Shown here one piece after another: positions 1 to 7,212 of a DNA stretch of 23,436 nucleotides (positions are counted from its first letter, which is position 1; every line of letters starts with the position of its first letter). This stretch comes from a virus, in the IMG/VR virus record IMGVR_UViG_3300027522_000042, positions 1 through 23,436 of that record. One strand, written 5' to 3'. A model generated the notes under the pieces. That model had not been told where the DNA came from. It was given only the letters and a program-made list of their open reading frames with translations, and did not search any database. The position numbers were made by a program, and so were the translations under genes.

Positions 1-320
1 TCTATATCTAATATTGCTTTTTCTAGTTGCTTATTAAGAAATTGTATATTAACCTTGTTAGTCATATTTTGTTCTTGAGTTATCTCTAATTTTTCTGTTG
101 CTTTGTACAAACCTTCTATCAACATAAATTGTTCCTGATCGGTCGGTAACTGCTCACTTTTTTTAAGCAAGTCTGCATTAAATAATTGTCTTGATGTCTC
201 AAGGCTAGTTAATCTAGCAGTCAGCTCAAAGTAACCATACACACCTACAGCCACAGCTGCCATAATAGACACCATGTTTTTAAGTGGCATGCCTATTGTA
301 GTTTTATCCGATATTTTCAT
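1..320 (-). CDS. Membrane-anchored coiled-coil protein, C-terminus cut by window edge
   Basis: The frame opens at the ATG at 320-318 and stays open to the left edge, giving about 106 codons with no stop, so the gene is partial. A hydrophobic segment at about residues 14-32 (core MAAVAVGVYGYF) is followed by a polar, Glu/Lys/Gln-rich stretch likely to form a coiled coil. This suggests a short cytoplasmic N-terminus, one membrane pass and a long soluble tail. The start codon overlaps the TGA of the preceding 23-aa peptide as ATGA, which suggests translational coupling. It is the third membrane protein in a row at the end of the early operon. I recall similar N-termini in marine phage contigs without an assigned function. 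A spanin, holin-related or host-membrane role is possible but not shown. Confidence 0.75.
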   Translation of the reverse strand, partial: MKISDKTTIGMPLKNMVSIMAAVAVGVYGYFELTARLTSLETSRQLFNADLLKKSEQLPTDQEQFMLIEGLYKATEKLEITQEQNMTNKVNIQFLNKQLEKAILDI

Positions 321-388
321 ACTGGTGCTACAATAACTGTTAATATTATAAAAGCTATAATTAAAAACCCTGTAAAATAATAGTTCAT
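317..388 (-). CDS. 23-aa single-span membrane peptide
   Basis: A very small ORF of 24 codons including the stop. Its product begins MNYYFTGFLIIAF and is almost entirely one hydrophobic helix, so it should insert in the membrane. The ATG at 388-386 has GGAG nine bases upstream; an in-frame ATG at 403 would add five residues but lacks that spacing. The TGA stop overlaps the ATG of the next gene (ATGA), and the upstream gene ends 16 bases before. The exact fit between neighbours and the Shine-Dalgarno sequence support real translation. Its small size leaves some doubt. It could be a leader-like coupler or a small toxin or holin-like peptide. No function is recognised. Confidence 0.5.
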   Translation of the reverse strand: MNYYFTGFLIIAFIILTVIVAPV

Positions 389-404
389 ATACAAACACTC
401 CATA

Positions 405-758
405 TTAATTATTGTCTCCTGTTAATGTACTACGCATAATTAAAAAACTTTTAAAATCGTTTTCCATTTGTTTTATTTTTTCTTCCATTGTTTTAAGTTT
501 ATCATTTGTAACAATTGTATTACCTTTATTGGTTTCTATATTTAATAATAAATGGCTTTGATTTTCTTGTATTCTAGCTATGTATCCAATTTGATTTTTT
601 AAATGAGTATCGTTTATGATAGCTATTTGATCTTTGTTTTTATTAATAGTCTCTGTAAGACTAACGATATATTTAACGCCCGTAAACGTTCCAACTAAAA
701 TTGACGCTATTACTGGAACCAATACAAAGTTCTTTTTTAAGAGTTCCGCTATTGACAT
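405..758 (-). CDS. N-terminally anchored coiled-coil protein (117 aa)
   Basis: The first about nine residues (MSIAELLKK) are followed by a hydrophobic segment at about residues 10-33, then a long polar helix rich in Lys, Asn, Gln and Glu (for example MEEKIKQMENDF) that should form a coiled coil. The ATG at 758 is preferred because GGGAAGAG lies eight bases upstream. A GTG at 767 also opens the frame but would sit on that Shine-Dalgarno sequence. The gene overlaps the end of the Cys-rich 52-aa gene by ten bases and belongs to the left-end membrane cluster. The architecture resembles the partial protein at 1-320, so the two may be partners or paralogues. No family is recognised. A spanin- or holin-accessory role would be speculation, especially as the lysis candidates lie about 10 kb away. 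Confidence 0.75.
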   Translation of the reverse strand: MSIAELLKKNFVLVPVIASILVGTFTGVKYIVSLTETINKNKDQIAIINDTHLKNQIGYIARIQENQSHLLLNIETNKGNTIVTNDKLKTMEEKIKQMENDFKSFLIMRSTLTGDNN

Positions 759-907
759 GACAAACACTCTTCCCCTTGATTTTTAGGATCACTACACTCA
801 CAAGGATCACAAGAACAAAGACCGTACACATCCGAGTGGAAGTCATCCAGACAATGACATTCATGACCGCATTTTTTACATTCATTTTTATTTTTTTTGT
901 TTTCCAT
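749..907 (-). CDS. Cys-rich 52-aa putative zinc-binding protein
   Basis: A 52-codon ORF starting at the ATG at 907-905 and ending with TAG at 751-749. It overlaps the end of the 220-aa gene by 20 bases and the next gene by 10. The product has ten cysteines (positions 10, 13, 17, 19, 31, 33, 36, 38, 48, 51) and three histidines, including CKKCGHECHC and CSCDPCEC. Regular CxxC and CxC pairs suggest binding of two or more zinc ions, or less likely an Fe-S cluster. GAAGAA upstream is a modest Shine-Dalgarno sequence. A longer open frame at 673-885 overlaps it in another phase, but that translation looks random and this one is strongly patterned. No family is recognised. Small zinc-binding phage proteins often target host transcription or proteolysis, but that is only analogy. 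Confidence 0.75.
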   Translation of the reverse strand: MENKKNKNECKKCGHECHCLDDFHSDVYGLCSCDPCECSDPKNQGEECLSCQ

Positions 908-1550
908 TTGTTTTTTCTTCTATCTCATAAAAAAAGTTATCAGTATCTTCGGTTCTCCATTGTCCAGAGTCTTCAACATTCCATGTCGAAGTCTGCACCT
1001 TCCAGTCAGGAGTAGTGTCCTTAACTGTAAAAGAAGGTAGATCCCAAATTACTCTATTGTTTGGCTGAGCCGCATAGTTACCATCATCTAAGGCAATTAT
1101 GTGAGCGCACTTATGTTCGTGCGGAATTTCTGAATGATCAGAGTTTAATATATTAGCATCTGGATGTGCCCAGTCAACTGTAAATAAATATTTTCCGTGA
1201 TGCCACTTTTTATCTTTACCAATGTATTTACCGGAAGATGCGCTTATGAGATCCCATACAGTAATAGCAGGATAATAACTAAAAGAATTCCAAAGCTCAA
1301 GTTCATCAAGTCGTCTATATGGAACAGTTTCCGGTTGAAAACCACGTTGAATAAAAGCCGCAATTGGTAAGCGATAAAATATTGCACCGTTCTCCATAAT
1401 AGCATGAAATAATATTGCACGCCCAGACATGCTGGTAATACCAAAGATGATACAGTCTTCCACTTCGCCTTTATGTTTTTTAAGATCATATAAATACTCC
1501 CTTTTTATTTGTGAGTATTGTATAGGTATATTTGCATTTAAGTAAGCCAT
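888..1550 (-). CDS. Conserved phage protein of unknown function (220 aa), His-rich centre
   Basis: Starts at the ATG at 1550, six bases after the PolA stop, with no clear Shine-Dalgarno sequence, so expression may depend on coupling to PolA. The N-terminal half is a mixed alpha/beta-looking sequence (CIIFGITSMSGRAILFHA at about 33-50). Residues 117-150 hold seven histidines and one cysteine (H117, H118, H129, H139, H144, H146, C148, H150), which could bind metal. The C-terminus is rich in Trp, Asp and Thr. No signal peptide or membrane segment is seen. I recall close relatives in Pelagibacter-type phage contigs, always uncharacterised. It is followed directly by the Cys-rich 52-aa gene, which reads into its 3' end in another frame. 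The coding call is firm; the function is unknown. Confidence 0.85.
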   Translation of the reverse strand: MAYLNANIPIQYSQIKREYLYDLKKHKGEVEDCIIFGITSMSGRAILFHAIMENGAIFYRLPIAAFIQRGFQPETVPYRRLDELELWNSFSYYPAITVWDLISASSGKYIGKDKKWHHGKYLFTVDWAHPDANILNSDHSEIPHEHKCAHIIALDDGNYAAQPNNRVIWDLPSFTVKDTTPDWKVQTSTWNVEDSGQWRTEDTDNFFYEIEEKTNGKQKK

Positions 1551-1556
1551 AATTTA

Positions 1557-3410
1557 TCATTTTATATTACCCCAATTGTCTCCAGATTCATAATCAACTT
1601 TGTTGGGAACTTCTAATTTAACAGCATTTTCCATTATCTCAATAATTTTCTTAGCTTTTTCAGGACTTTCTACTGAAATATCTAACTCATCATGCACTTG
1701 AATGTGTGGTATAATGCCTTCATTATACAAATCAATCATAGCTTTTTTAGTCATATCGGCTGCACTACCTTGAATTAATTTGTTTAAAGCTTTGTAAGTG
1801 AACGCACGCTTGATCCCTGGTCCGTGTTCCAGGAGCGCTGCATCATGAGGCAAGGATTTATGTATCCCGAACTGATTGGGTTCCCACAAATGGAACCTAC
1901 ATAGCCGTCCAAGTAAAGTTCTAACCCTACCCGCACTTTGTGCTCGTTGACTAACATTATCCATCATCTGTTTTACAAATGGAACTTTAGCATGGTATTG
2001 TTTAAATAAATCATTAGCTTTATCCTTAGATATACCAAGTTCTGCTTGTAATTTATTTTTACCCATACCATAAAATAGTCCTAAGTTAATTGTCTTAGCT
2101 TGTGATCTAGGTATTTGAGCCATGTCAGCTACAATCGTGTGAAAGTCTGTGTCCGGATCATTATTATAAGAATCTAATACATCACCAACACCATACAAAT
2201 TCTGTAAAGCTGAATAATGTACCACCAGTCTAGGCTCTTGTTGAGAATAGTCAAAACAACCCCATCTATGGCCTTCCTCAGGGATAAATAAGCCTCTGAT
2301 CTTAGGTCCGAGGTCCTTGTTCCGTGCTGGAATTTGCTGTAAATTAGGGTTAGAATAACTGAACCTTCCTGTCACAGTTCCGCCATTATCTGATCTAAGT
2401 TGATTGATATCAGCATGAATTCTACCTTTATGAGAATGTTTTAATATGGTATCAATGAACGTAGTATGAGCTTTATTAATTTCACGAGCCTGAGCAATCT
2501 TATTCACCAATGGGTGAGGATGATTTTGCAAAAAGTTTTTAGTAAAAGAGGGTGCCTGTGATTTCTCGGTTCTGTCATAATCTAAATTTAGTTTGTCAAA
2601 AACTTGGGCAATCGATCGTGCTGCCCATATTTGAGTATCTATTCCTGTTTCCTTTTTTACTTGGAGTAATACTGCTTGTTCTTCTTCAACAAGTTGTTTC
2701 TTCAATTGGCTGGCTCCTTGGACGTCTACACGGACACCTAAGAATTTCATATCGACGAGGCAGGGAAAGAGTTGAGTCTCGAGATCGAAGATAGATTTTA
2801 TATCTTGAATATCTATTTCTTGTTTAAGTTGTTTCCAAAGGTCTAGTGTAACAGACGCATCTTGTTCTGCATAAGCGCCAACATAAATGGCAGGTAGTTT
2901 ATACATTTCTGCTTTAGCGTCAACCCCCCAATCTTTTGCTGCTGCATATAAATCACTTTCATTTTTACCTTTGCCAGTGTATCTTTTAGCACAGCTATTT
3001 AAGTCATAACGCATTTGATTTTCATCAACTAAAGCCGATGCAATCATTGTATCGATTACTCTTCCGTTAATACTTAAACCTAAAGCTCGAATCCAAGCAA
3101 CGTCATACATGGCGTTGTGGAAGATTTTATCTGCAGGTAAATTTAAAACTTCTTGAAACCATTTCAAAACTTTCTTACGGTCCATGTTCCCACCACCTTC
3201 GTGTGCAATAGGATAGTAACCACGCCAACCTTCTACAGCTAGTGCAATTCCTACAACGTCGCCGTTGCCTACAACTGAGCCTGAGCCCATCTTCATTAAA
3301 TCTGGATCTTTAGTTTCTAAGTCAATTGCAATCTCATCATACTTTGATAAGTCTGGAAAACTTTCCGGTGGTAACCATTCTGTCTGAGGTTTAAATAGTG
3401 GTATCTGCAT
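1557..3410 (-). CDS. polA: Family A DNA polymerase with 3'-5' exonuclease domain
   Basis: Replicative DNA polymerase of 617 aa. The N-terminal DnaQ-like proofreading domain appears intact: D30 and E32 (IDLET), D103 (HNAMYD), and the Y180-D184 pair (YAEQD). The polymerase domain has RFSYSNPNLQQIP at about 349-361, motif A DYSQQEPRL with D387, motif B with R435, K439 and Y447 (RSQAKTINLGLFYG), and motif C QVHDE with H573, D574 and E575. There is no 5'-3' exonuclease domain, as is usual in phage. The residue equivalent to E. coli F762 is leucine (L443). The ATG at 3410 has AAGGAAAGGG upstream and overlaps the DUF3310 gene by 20 bases. It acts in the cytoplasm with the primase and helicases encoded upstream in the same operon. 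Confidence 0.98.
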   Translation of the reverse strand: MQIPLFKPQTEWLPPESFPDLSKYDEIAIDLETKDPDLMKMGSGSVVGNGDVVGIALAVEGWRGYYPIAHEGGGNMDRKKVLKWFQEVLNLPADKIFHNAMYDVAWIRALGLSINGRVIDTMIASALVDENQMRYDLNSCAKRYTGKGKNESDLYAAAKDWGVDAKAEMYKLPAIYVGAYAEQDASVTLDLWKQLKQEIDIQDIKSIFDLETQLFPCLVDMKFLGVRVDVQGASQLKKQLVEEEQAVLLQVKKETGIDTQIWAARSIAQVFDKLNLDYDRTEKSQAPSFTKNFLQNHPHPLVNKIAQAREINKAHTTFIDTILKHSHKGRIHADINQLRSDNGGTVTGRFSYSNPNLQQIPARNKDLGPKIRGLFIPEEGHRWGCFDYSQQEPRLVVHYSALQNLYGVGDVLDSYNNDPDTDFHTIVADMAQIPRSQAKTINLGLFYGMGKNKLQAELGISKDKANDLFKQYHAKVPFVKQMMDNVSQRAQSAGRVRTLLGRLCRFHLWEPNQFGIHKSLPHDAALLEHGPGIKRAFTYKALNKLIQGSAADMTKKAMIDLYNEGIIPHIQVHDELDISVESPEKAKKIIEIMENAVKLEVPNKVDYESGDNWGNIK

Positions 3411-3609
3411 AATCCCTTTCCTTTATCATTTCTAAGTAGTGTATTGCTTTCTCTATATCTTGTAACTTTCCTTTCGACTGATGTCTACAAATATATTTAA
3501 TAGCATTACCTTCCGCGAATTGTAAATTGTTTTTGTTTATAAAGTCTGCTGGTTGGATGGCCATGTCTTTGTAATGAGAACCTCCCACTTGTTTGTCATA
3601 GGTGCTCAT
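3391..3609 (-). CDS. DUF3310 family protein (72 aa)
   Basis: Small phage protein with the DUF3310 pattern: YDKQVGGSHY at 4-13, IQP at 18-20, and NAIKYICRH at 35-43, followed by a helix (IEKAIHYLEMI). Members are widespread in phage and sometimes labelled nucleotide-kinase-like, but I know of no firm activity. The ATG at 3609 is chosen over an upstream ATG at 3636 because AAGGTGG lies just ahead of it and because conservation starts there. Its start overlaps the stop of the 32-aa peptide (ATGA), and its 3' end overlaps polA by 20 bases. Its place between the helicase and the polymerase suggests a role in DNA or nucleotide metabolism, which is an inference. Confidence 0.9.
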   Translation of the reverse strand: MSTYDKQVGGSHYKDMAIQPADFINKNNLQFAEGNAIKYICRHQSKGKLQDIEKAIHYLEMIKERDYADTTI

Positions 3610-3704
3610 AAAAACCACCTTATTGTTAATACACATGTTATAAAAACAGCTACACTCATCTCAGCTGTCATTCTCATATTTATGCAGTAATTACATTCAC
3701 ACAT
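3606..3704 (-). CDS. 32-aa membrane peptide with N-terminal CxC..C
   Basis: An ORF of 33 codons including the stop that exactly fills the space between the helicase gene and the DUF3310 gene. Its ATG shares the final A of the helicase TAA (TAATG), and its TGA overlaps the DUF3310 ATG (ATGA). The product starts MCECNYCINM and continues into a hydrophobic segment (about residues 17-29, SVAVFITCVLTI) ending RWFL. AGGA lies about 11 bases upstream of the ATG, a somewhat long spacing. Coupling at both ends is the main evidence that it is translated. The three clustered cysteines before a membrane helix are unusual for so short a peptide. It may be a small regulator or simply a translational bridge. 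No relative is recognised. Confidence 0.55.
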   Translation of the reverse strand: MCECNYCINMRMTAEMSVAVFITCVLTIRWFL

Positions 3705-5194
3705 TATAATATATATCCTTTTTCATATTTTTTGGGTTCTACAATATGTAAGTTTTCTTTTGTACGTGTTGCGCCTACATAAAATAGTCTGTTTTCATCA
3801 TCTGGATTTCTTTCATAACCTTTCATAGTGTTTTGTGTAAGGTCAGTTAAAAGAACAACATTGGTAGCTTCACCACCTTTTGCTGCATGTATCGTAGATA
3901 ATTCTATTCTAGGTTTCTCATTTAATTTTTCTCCGTTCCTTCTCATTTTACGTAAATATTCTATTTTAGTTTGACCCGCTTCATCAAACGCTTCGTACCA
4001 AACTGAGTTTACTTTTAAACCAAAATCTCTCTGTAGAGAATCCATGTCATGGAAAGCTCCTTTAGTCATACCTTTAATTTTATTCTTATCCCAGTTCTCA
4101 CTACTCATTTGTTTTGATATTTTTTCTACTTGTTTAAAGGATAGTGGAGAACCTTTTCTTGCGTGTTCCCAATCAACAGCACATTCTTGTAAATCTTTTT
4201 CATTAGTTCTTTTATATCTATTATTATAATACAAACCCTGCCTGTACAAAGATTCCTCTATGTCATTTAACATGTGTCTAGTTCTACTTAACACCAACCA
4301 ATCTCCTTTTGTCATGTCTATGCTATCAACATCAAAATGTCTCTGTAGTGTGCCTTCATTAATTTTTGGTTTCCATGTCTTATCAATTCTATTTTTAATT
4401 TTATTAATTATACCCATAGCTAAGTTGTGAACCTTAGCTGGTATTCTATAAGACTGTGTAAGTGGGTAATACTCACCTTTTAAAGTTATAAAAGAATCTA
4501 CATCAGCACCGGCCCATCTAAAAATAGCTTGGTCATCATCACCAGCAATGAATGCGTCTTCCGTTTTATTCCAAATAGATCTAGCCATGTCCCATTGCAT
4601 CAAAGATAAATCTTGAGCTTCATCAATAAACACTACATCAAACTTTGGTGACAAATCTGATTTTGTAAAATCTAAAATCATGTCATTAAAATCTATTAAG
4701 TTATATTCTTTTTTGTATCTTATTAATTCGTTAGCTATAATTCTAAGTTGATCTCTCTCTAGATCCTGAGTGTGCTCAGCTAAATCAAACTGCTGCTCTG
4801 CTGTAATATTTCTAAGTTGTGCCAGCTGTATAATTCTAAGGTACTCACTATCTGATGTAAAGATACCACCCTGGTCTTCCTGGTAGTCTGCGTAAGTTAC
4901 TGGAAACCCTAGCTTGCTGCCAAGATCTTTGTAATGTCTTCCCTGCATAACTTGATCTTTTTTAAGTCCAAGTTTTCTAAATGCTAATGAGTGTAGGGTT
5001 CTAAAATATGGAAGGTCTTCTTCTGTTAAATTAAAATCTCTTATAGCTCTGTCTCGTGCTTCGTGAGCAGCTTTCTGTGTAAATGCAAAGTAACCAATCT
5101 TATCTGGATCCGTGTTTTTTAAATAAGAATTTACTTTGTTTAATAAAGTTGTAGTCTTACCGGTGCCTGGTGGTCCTAATACAATAGTTCTCAT
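3704..5194 (-). CDS. UvrD/Rep-like superfamily 1 DNA helicase
   Basis: ATP-driven DNA-unwinding enzyme of 496 aa with the SF1A motifs in order: Walker A GPPGTGKT at 7-14 (K13), motif Ia region (FAFTQKAAHEAR), TLHSLAF at 66-72, Walker B DEAQD at 191-195, motif III AGDDDQAIFRWAGA at 217-230, motif IV QSYR at 247-250, motif V STIHAAKGGEA at 433-443, and motif VI FYVGATR with R477. It is shorter than UvrD or Rep (about 670-720 aa), with reduced accessory domains, as in many phage versions. Its ATG overlaps the stop of the endonuclease VII gene (ATGA). It could assist replication-fork progression or recombination. Whether it is the main fork helicase is uncertain, since no ring-shaped DnaB/gp4-type helicase is encoded in this window. 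Confidence 0.95.
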   Translation of the reverse strand: MRTIVLGPPGTGKTTTLLNKVNSYLKNTDPDKIGYFAFTQKAAHEARDRAIRDFNLTEEDLPYFRTLHSLAFRKLGLKKDQVMQGRHYKDLGSKLGFPVTYADYQEDQGGIFTSDSEYLRIIQLAQLRNITAEQQFDLAEHTQDLERDQLRIIANELIRYKKEYNLIDFNDMILDFTKSDLSPKFDVVFIDEAQDLSLMQWDMARSIWNKTEDAFIAGDDDQAIFRWAGADVDSFITLKGEYYPLTQSYRIPAKVHNLAMGIINKIKNRIDKTWKPKINEGTLQRHFDVDSIDMTKGDWLVLSRTRHMLNDIEESLYRQGLYYNNRYKRTNEKDLQECAVDWEHARKGSPLSFKQVEKISKQMSSENWDKNKIKGMTKGAFHDMDSLQRDFGLKVNSVWYEAFDEAGQTKIEYLRKMRRNGEKLNEKPRIELSTIHAAKGGEATNVVLLTDLTQNTMKGYERNPDDENRLFYVGATRTKENLHIVEPKKYEKGYIL

Positions 5195-5676
5195 TTTTTT
5201 ATTTTTTTTATAATATTGAAAATTAAATCTATGTTATTTTTTGATAAATATAAAACAGCTTTTATAACTCCTTCTAAATTATCACCTAACTTACCAATTC
5301 CTTGGTTACATGCATAACAAATCCATCCTCTAAATGTTTCTTTTTCATGCTCGTGATCTAATTGTAAAACACCACTATTACTATATTTTTTTTTATTTAA
5401 AATAGCTTTGACTTCTACCCCACAGCACTGACAATTTTTTGGTTTAGGTGGCGCTGTCATATATAATTTTTCAATTATTTTACCGTGTTTGGATTGACAG
5501 TCTCTACATGCAGATCTTCTCATCTCTCCTCCAAAAGCAGTTTTAGACCAAAGTGGAAATGCTTTTACAGGTAGTTCTTTTTTACAATGAGTACACACCT
5601 TTATTCCAAGTTCAAAATCTTGTTGAAAAACAATATCTTCTTCTTCATTAAACAAATCCATTTGAAAATTTTCCAT
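5191..5676 (-). CDS. Recombination endonuclease VII-like nuclease
   Basis: 161-aa nuclease of the phage T4 endonuclease VII (gp49) family, which cuts Holliday junctions and other branched DNA, commonly before packaging. The core runs from LDHEHEKETFRGWICYACN (about 106-124) to IGKLGDN, with D107, H108 and H110 as likely active-site residues. A structural zinc should be held by C82 and C85 (C84 is alternative) with C120 and C123. An extra N-terminal CxxC...CxxC module (C28, C31, C57, C60) looks like a second zinc ribbon. Start: the ATG at 5676 shares its A with the primase TGA (TGATG), with AAAGGA about ten bases upstream; a TTG one codon earlier is also open. The 3' end overlaps the helicase start by four bases. 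It probably works with the adjacent helicases. Confidence 0.92.
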   Translation of the reverse strand: MENFQMDLFNEEEDIVFQQDFELGIKVCTHCKKELPVKAFPLWSKTAFGGEMRRSACRDCQSKHGKIIEKLYMTAPPKPKNCQCCGVEVKAILNKKKYSNSGVLQLDHEHEKETFRGWICYACNQGIGKLGDNLEGVIKAVLYLSKNNIDLIFNIIKKIKK

Positions 5677-7172
5677 CAAAATATATCCTTTGGTTTTAAT
5701 TCTTTTTGATTGTACTCATCAGTTTTTTTATCAAACTGTTTTACTTGGAATACAGATATTCTTTCTTTACCTATACGTTTGTCATCACAGCTACAGGCTT
5801 CTTTTAACATCTGTGCTGTACGCTGATAGTTGATGTCCCAACGTTTCCTAATTAAAAATTGATTGTAGAATCTATCAAACACAAAATGGTGATGGCCTTC
5901 GTTAGTCCATACCCCACCCTTTTTAAGATCATTTTTGTCTGTAGACACTTGTCTATTTAGACAATACTCTTCTAAATGATTTTGTAATTGATCTTGTGTA
6001 GTTACACCTTCTGGTGCTTCCACAGGTTCGTGGTTCTTCATCAGTGGATTTATAATCATGTCCCAGTCTTTAGGTTTTACTGTTGGTGGTTTAAAATCTA
6101 GTTGTTCCATACATGCTTCTTGGAATAAACTTTGTTGTTTTAAAAACTTTACATTCTCTAAATGTAATCTTTCACCATCTACGTTTAGATAATAGTACGG
6201 TTTTTCTAACTTCACTTTTTGTAAGTCAGATAATAATGGGAATACAATTTCTTCACCTATTCCATACTTTCTAGTTCTACATAATTTTTTATCACACAAG
6301 TTACACATAGGTACATCATTACATTTGTAGCCCCATTCTTTTTTCTCATGTTGTCGTTTAATTATATCTACTTCAGACTCACTTAACGGTGTAGTTGATG
6401 CTTCTATATTAAACATAGTCATCTTACTTTTCCATTCTGCAGGCCATTTCTGTTTAGCGTACACTCCAAAATGAAACATAGAGTTGTTACGACCACCTTC
6501 TGGTATTTTATTTAGGGCCATAAGTTCTATACATGGTGGAGCGTCATCATAATCTGATTTAGGTCTTTCTATTTTTATAGACGTAATATTTTTTTGTTTT
6601 AATCTGTCATAGATACCATAGAATTCTTCTAATGTTGCAGCGGTACCATCATCATTAAATGCATAACGTGTTGATTGATCACCATTGAAGTAAGGTAAGT
6701 TAAGAAAGTTTCCGGTATCGTCTGCTGATTTTAATTGGATCTGTTTAGGAAAAACTTCTGATCCACCGTAGCCTAGTAATGTTTTTATTTCCGTAAGTTT
6801 ATCTCTCATTCTTTCTGCAGATACGGGTAGTTCTGAGAAGAGGAACACATGAGCGCCACCGCTCTTTGACCTACACACCGAGAGTGGTAGGTTAAATTGT
6901 TTTATCTTATCTATTAATTTTTTATGATCAAAGCCTGCATAAGAGTCTATGTCTACACAACCCCACACACATTCATTGCTTTCATTTATAGGAATAATTC
7001 CTAAACTTTGTTTACCTTCTAAGTGATCAGACCATAGTATATCTGTTACAGGTTGACGTACTACAAATGATTGTCCTTTTAATTTGACACCATCAGCAAC
7101 AGGTTCACTTACTTTAGTACAACCGTGTGCACGTTCCAATCCCTTGAATATAGTTTTAAATTTATCTATCAT
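5676..7172 (-). CDS. Archaeo-eukaryotic-type (AEP) DNA primase with Cys cluster
   Basis: 498-aa protein with AEP primase motifs: a metal-binding DxD (VDID, D74 and D76), the SGGAH motif (R101-V109, H108), SEVFPKQ at 138-144, and GNFLNLPYF at 154-162. EGGRNN at 225-230 then resembles the start of a PriCT-like domain. C284, C290, C293 and C298 form a C-x5-C-x2-C-x4-C cluster, probably zinc (Fe-S possible). The last about 200 residues are not recognised. The enzyme would make primers for the family A polymerase downstream. The AEP domain most resembles the kind found with SF2 helicases in TOTE-type systems. No Shine-Dalgarno sequence precedes the ATG; a GC-rich hairpin ends about ten bases upstream. 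The stop overlaps the endonuclease VII start (TGATG). Confidence 0.85.
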   Translation of the reverse strand: MIDKFKTIFKGLERAHGCTKVSEPVADGVKLKGQSFVVRQPVTDILWSDHLEGKQSLGIIPINESNECVWGCVDIDSYAGFDHKKLIDKIKQFNLPLSVCRSKSGGAHVFLFSELPVSAERMRDKLTEIKTLLGYGGSEVFPKQIQLKSADDTGNFLNLPYFNGDQSTRYAFNDDGTAATLEEFYGIYDRLKQKNITSIKIERPKSDYDDAPPCIELMALNKIPEGGRNNSMFHFGVYAKQKWPAEWKSKMTMFNIEASTTPLSESEVDIIKRQHEKKEWGYKCNDVPMCNLCDKKLCRTRKYGIGEEIVFPLLSDLQKVKLEKPYYYLNVDGERLHLENVKFLKQQSLFQEACMEQLDFKPPTVKPKDWDMIINPLMKNHEPVEAPEGVTTQDQLQNHLEEYCLNRQVSTDKNDLKKGGVWTNEGHHHFVFDRFYNQFLIRKRWDINYQRTAQMLKEACSCDDKRIGKERISVFQVKQFDKKTDEYNQKELKPKDIF

Positions 7173-7182
7173 ATATTTATAA

Positions 7183-7212
7183 CGGGCGCTTCGACTCTCG
7201 CTTCCACGCCCG
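7183..7212 (-). promoter_or_regulatory. GC-rich hairpin directly upstream of the primase start
   Basis: CGGGCG at 7183-7188 pairs perfectly with CGCCCG at 7207-7212, closing an 18-base loop in which a further CGA/TCG pairing around GAG is possible. The loop carries two imperfect copies of CGCTTCNAC (7187-7195 and 7199-7207, 12 bases apart). The patch is far richer in G+C than its surroundings. On the mRNA strand the hairpin ends about ten bases before the primase ATG, and there is no U-tract, so it does not look like a terminator. It could be a translational control element, an RNA processing site, or on DNA a binding site or origin. The pairing is seen directly; the role is unknown. Confidence 0.55.

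Noticed and set aside
673-885. 70-aa open frame on the minus strand
   Set aside because: It covers the same bases as the 52-aa Cys-rich gene in another phase. Its translation lacks pattern, and the Cys-rich frame fits the start/stop junctions and is strongly structured.
776-1015. 79-aa plus-strand open frame
   Set aside because: Antisense to two convincing genes. Its translation is a run of Phe/Ile/Thr typical of the reverse of A-rich coding DNA, and it has no ribosome site.
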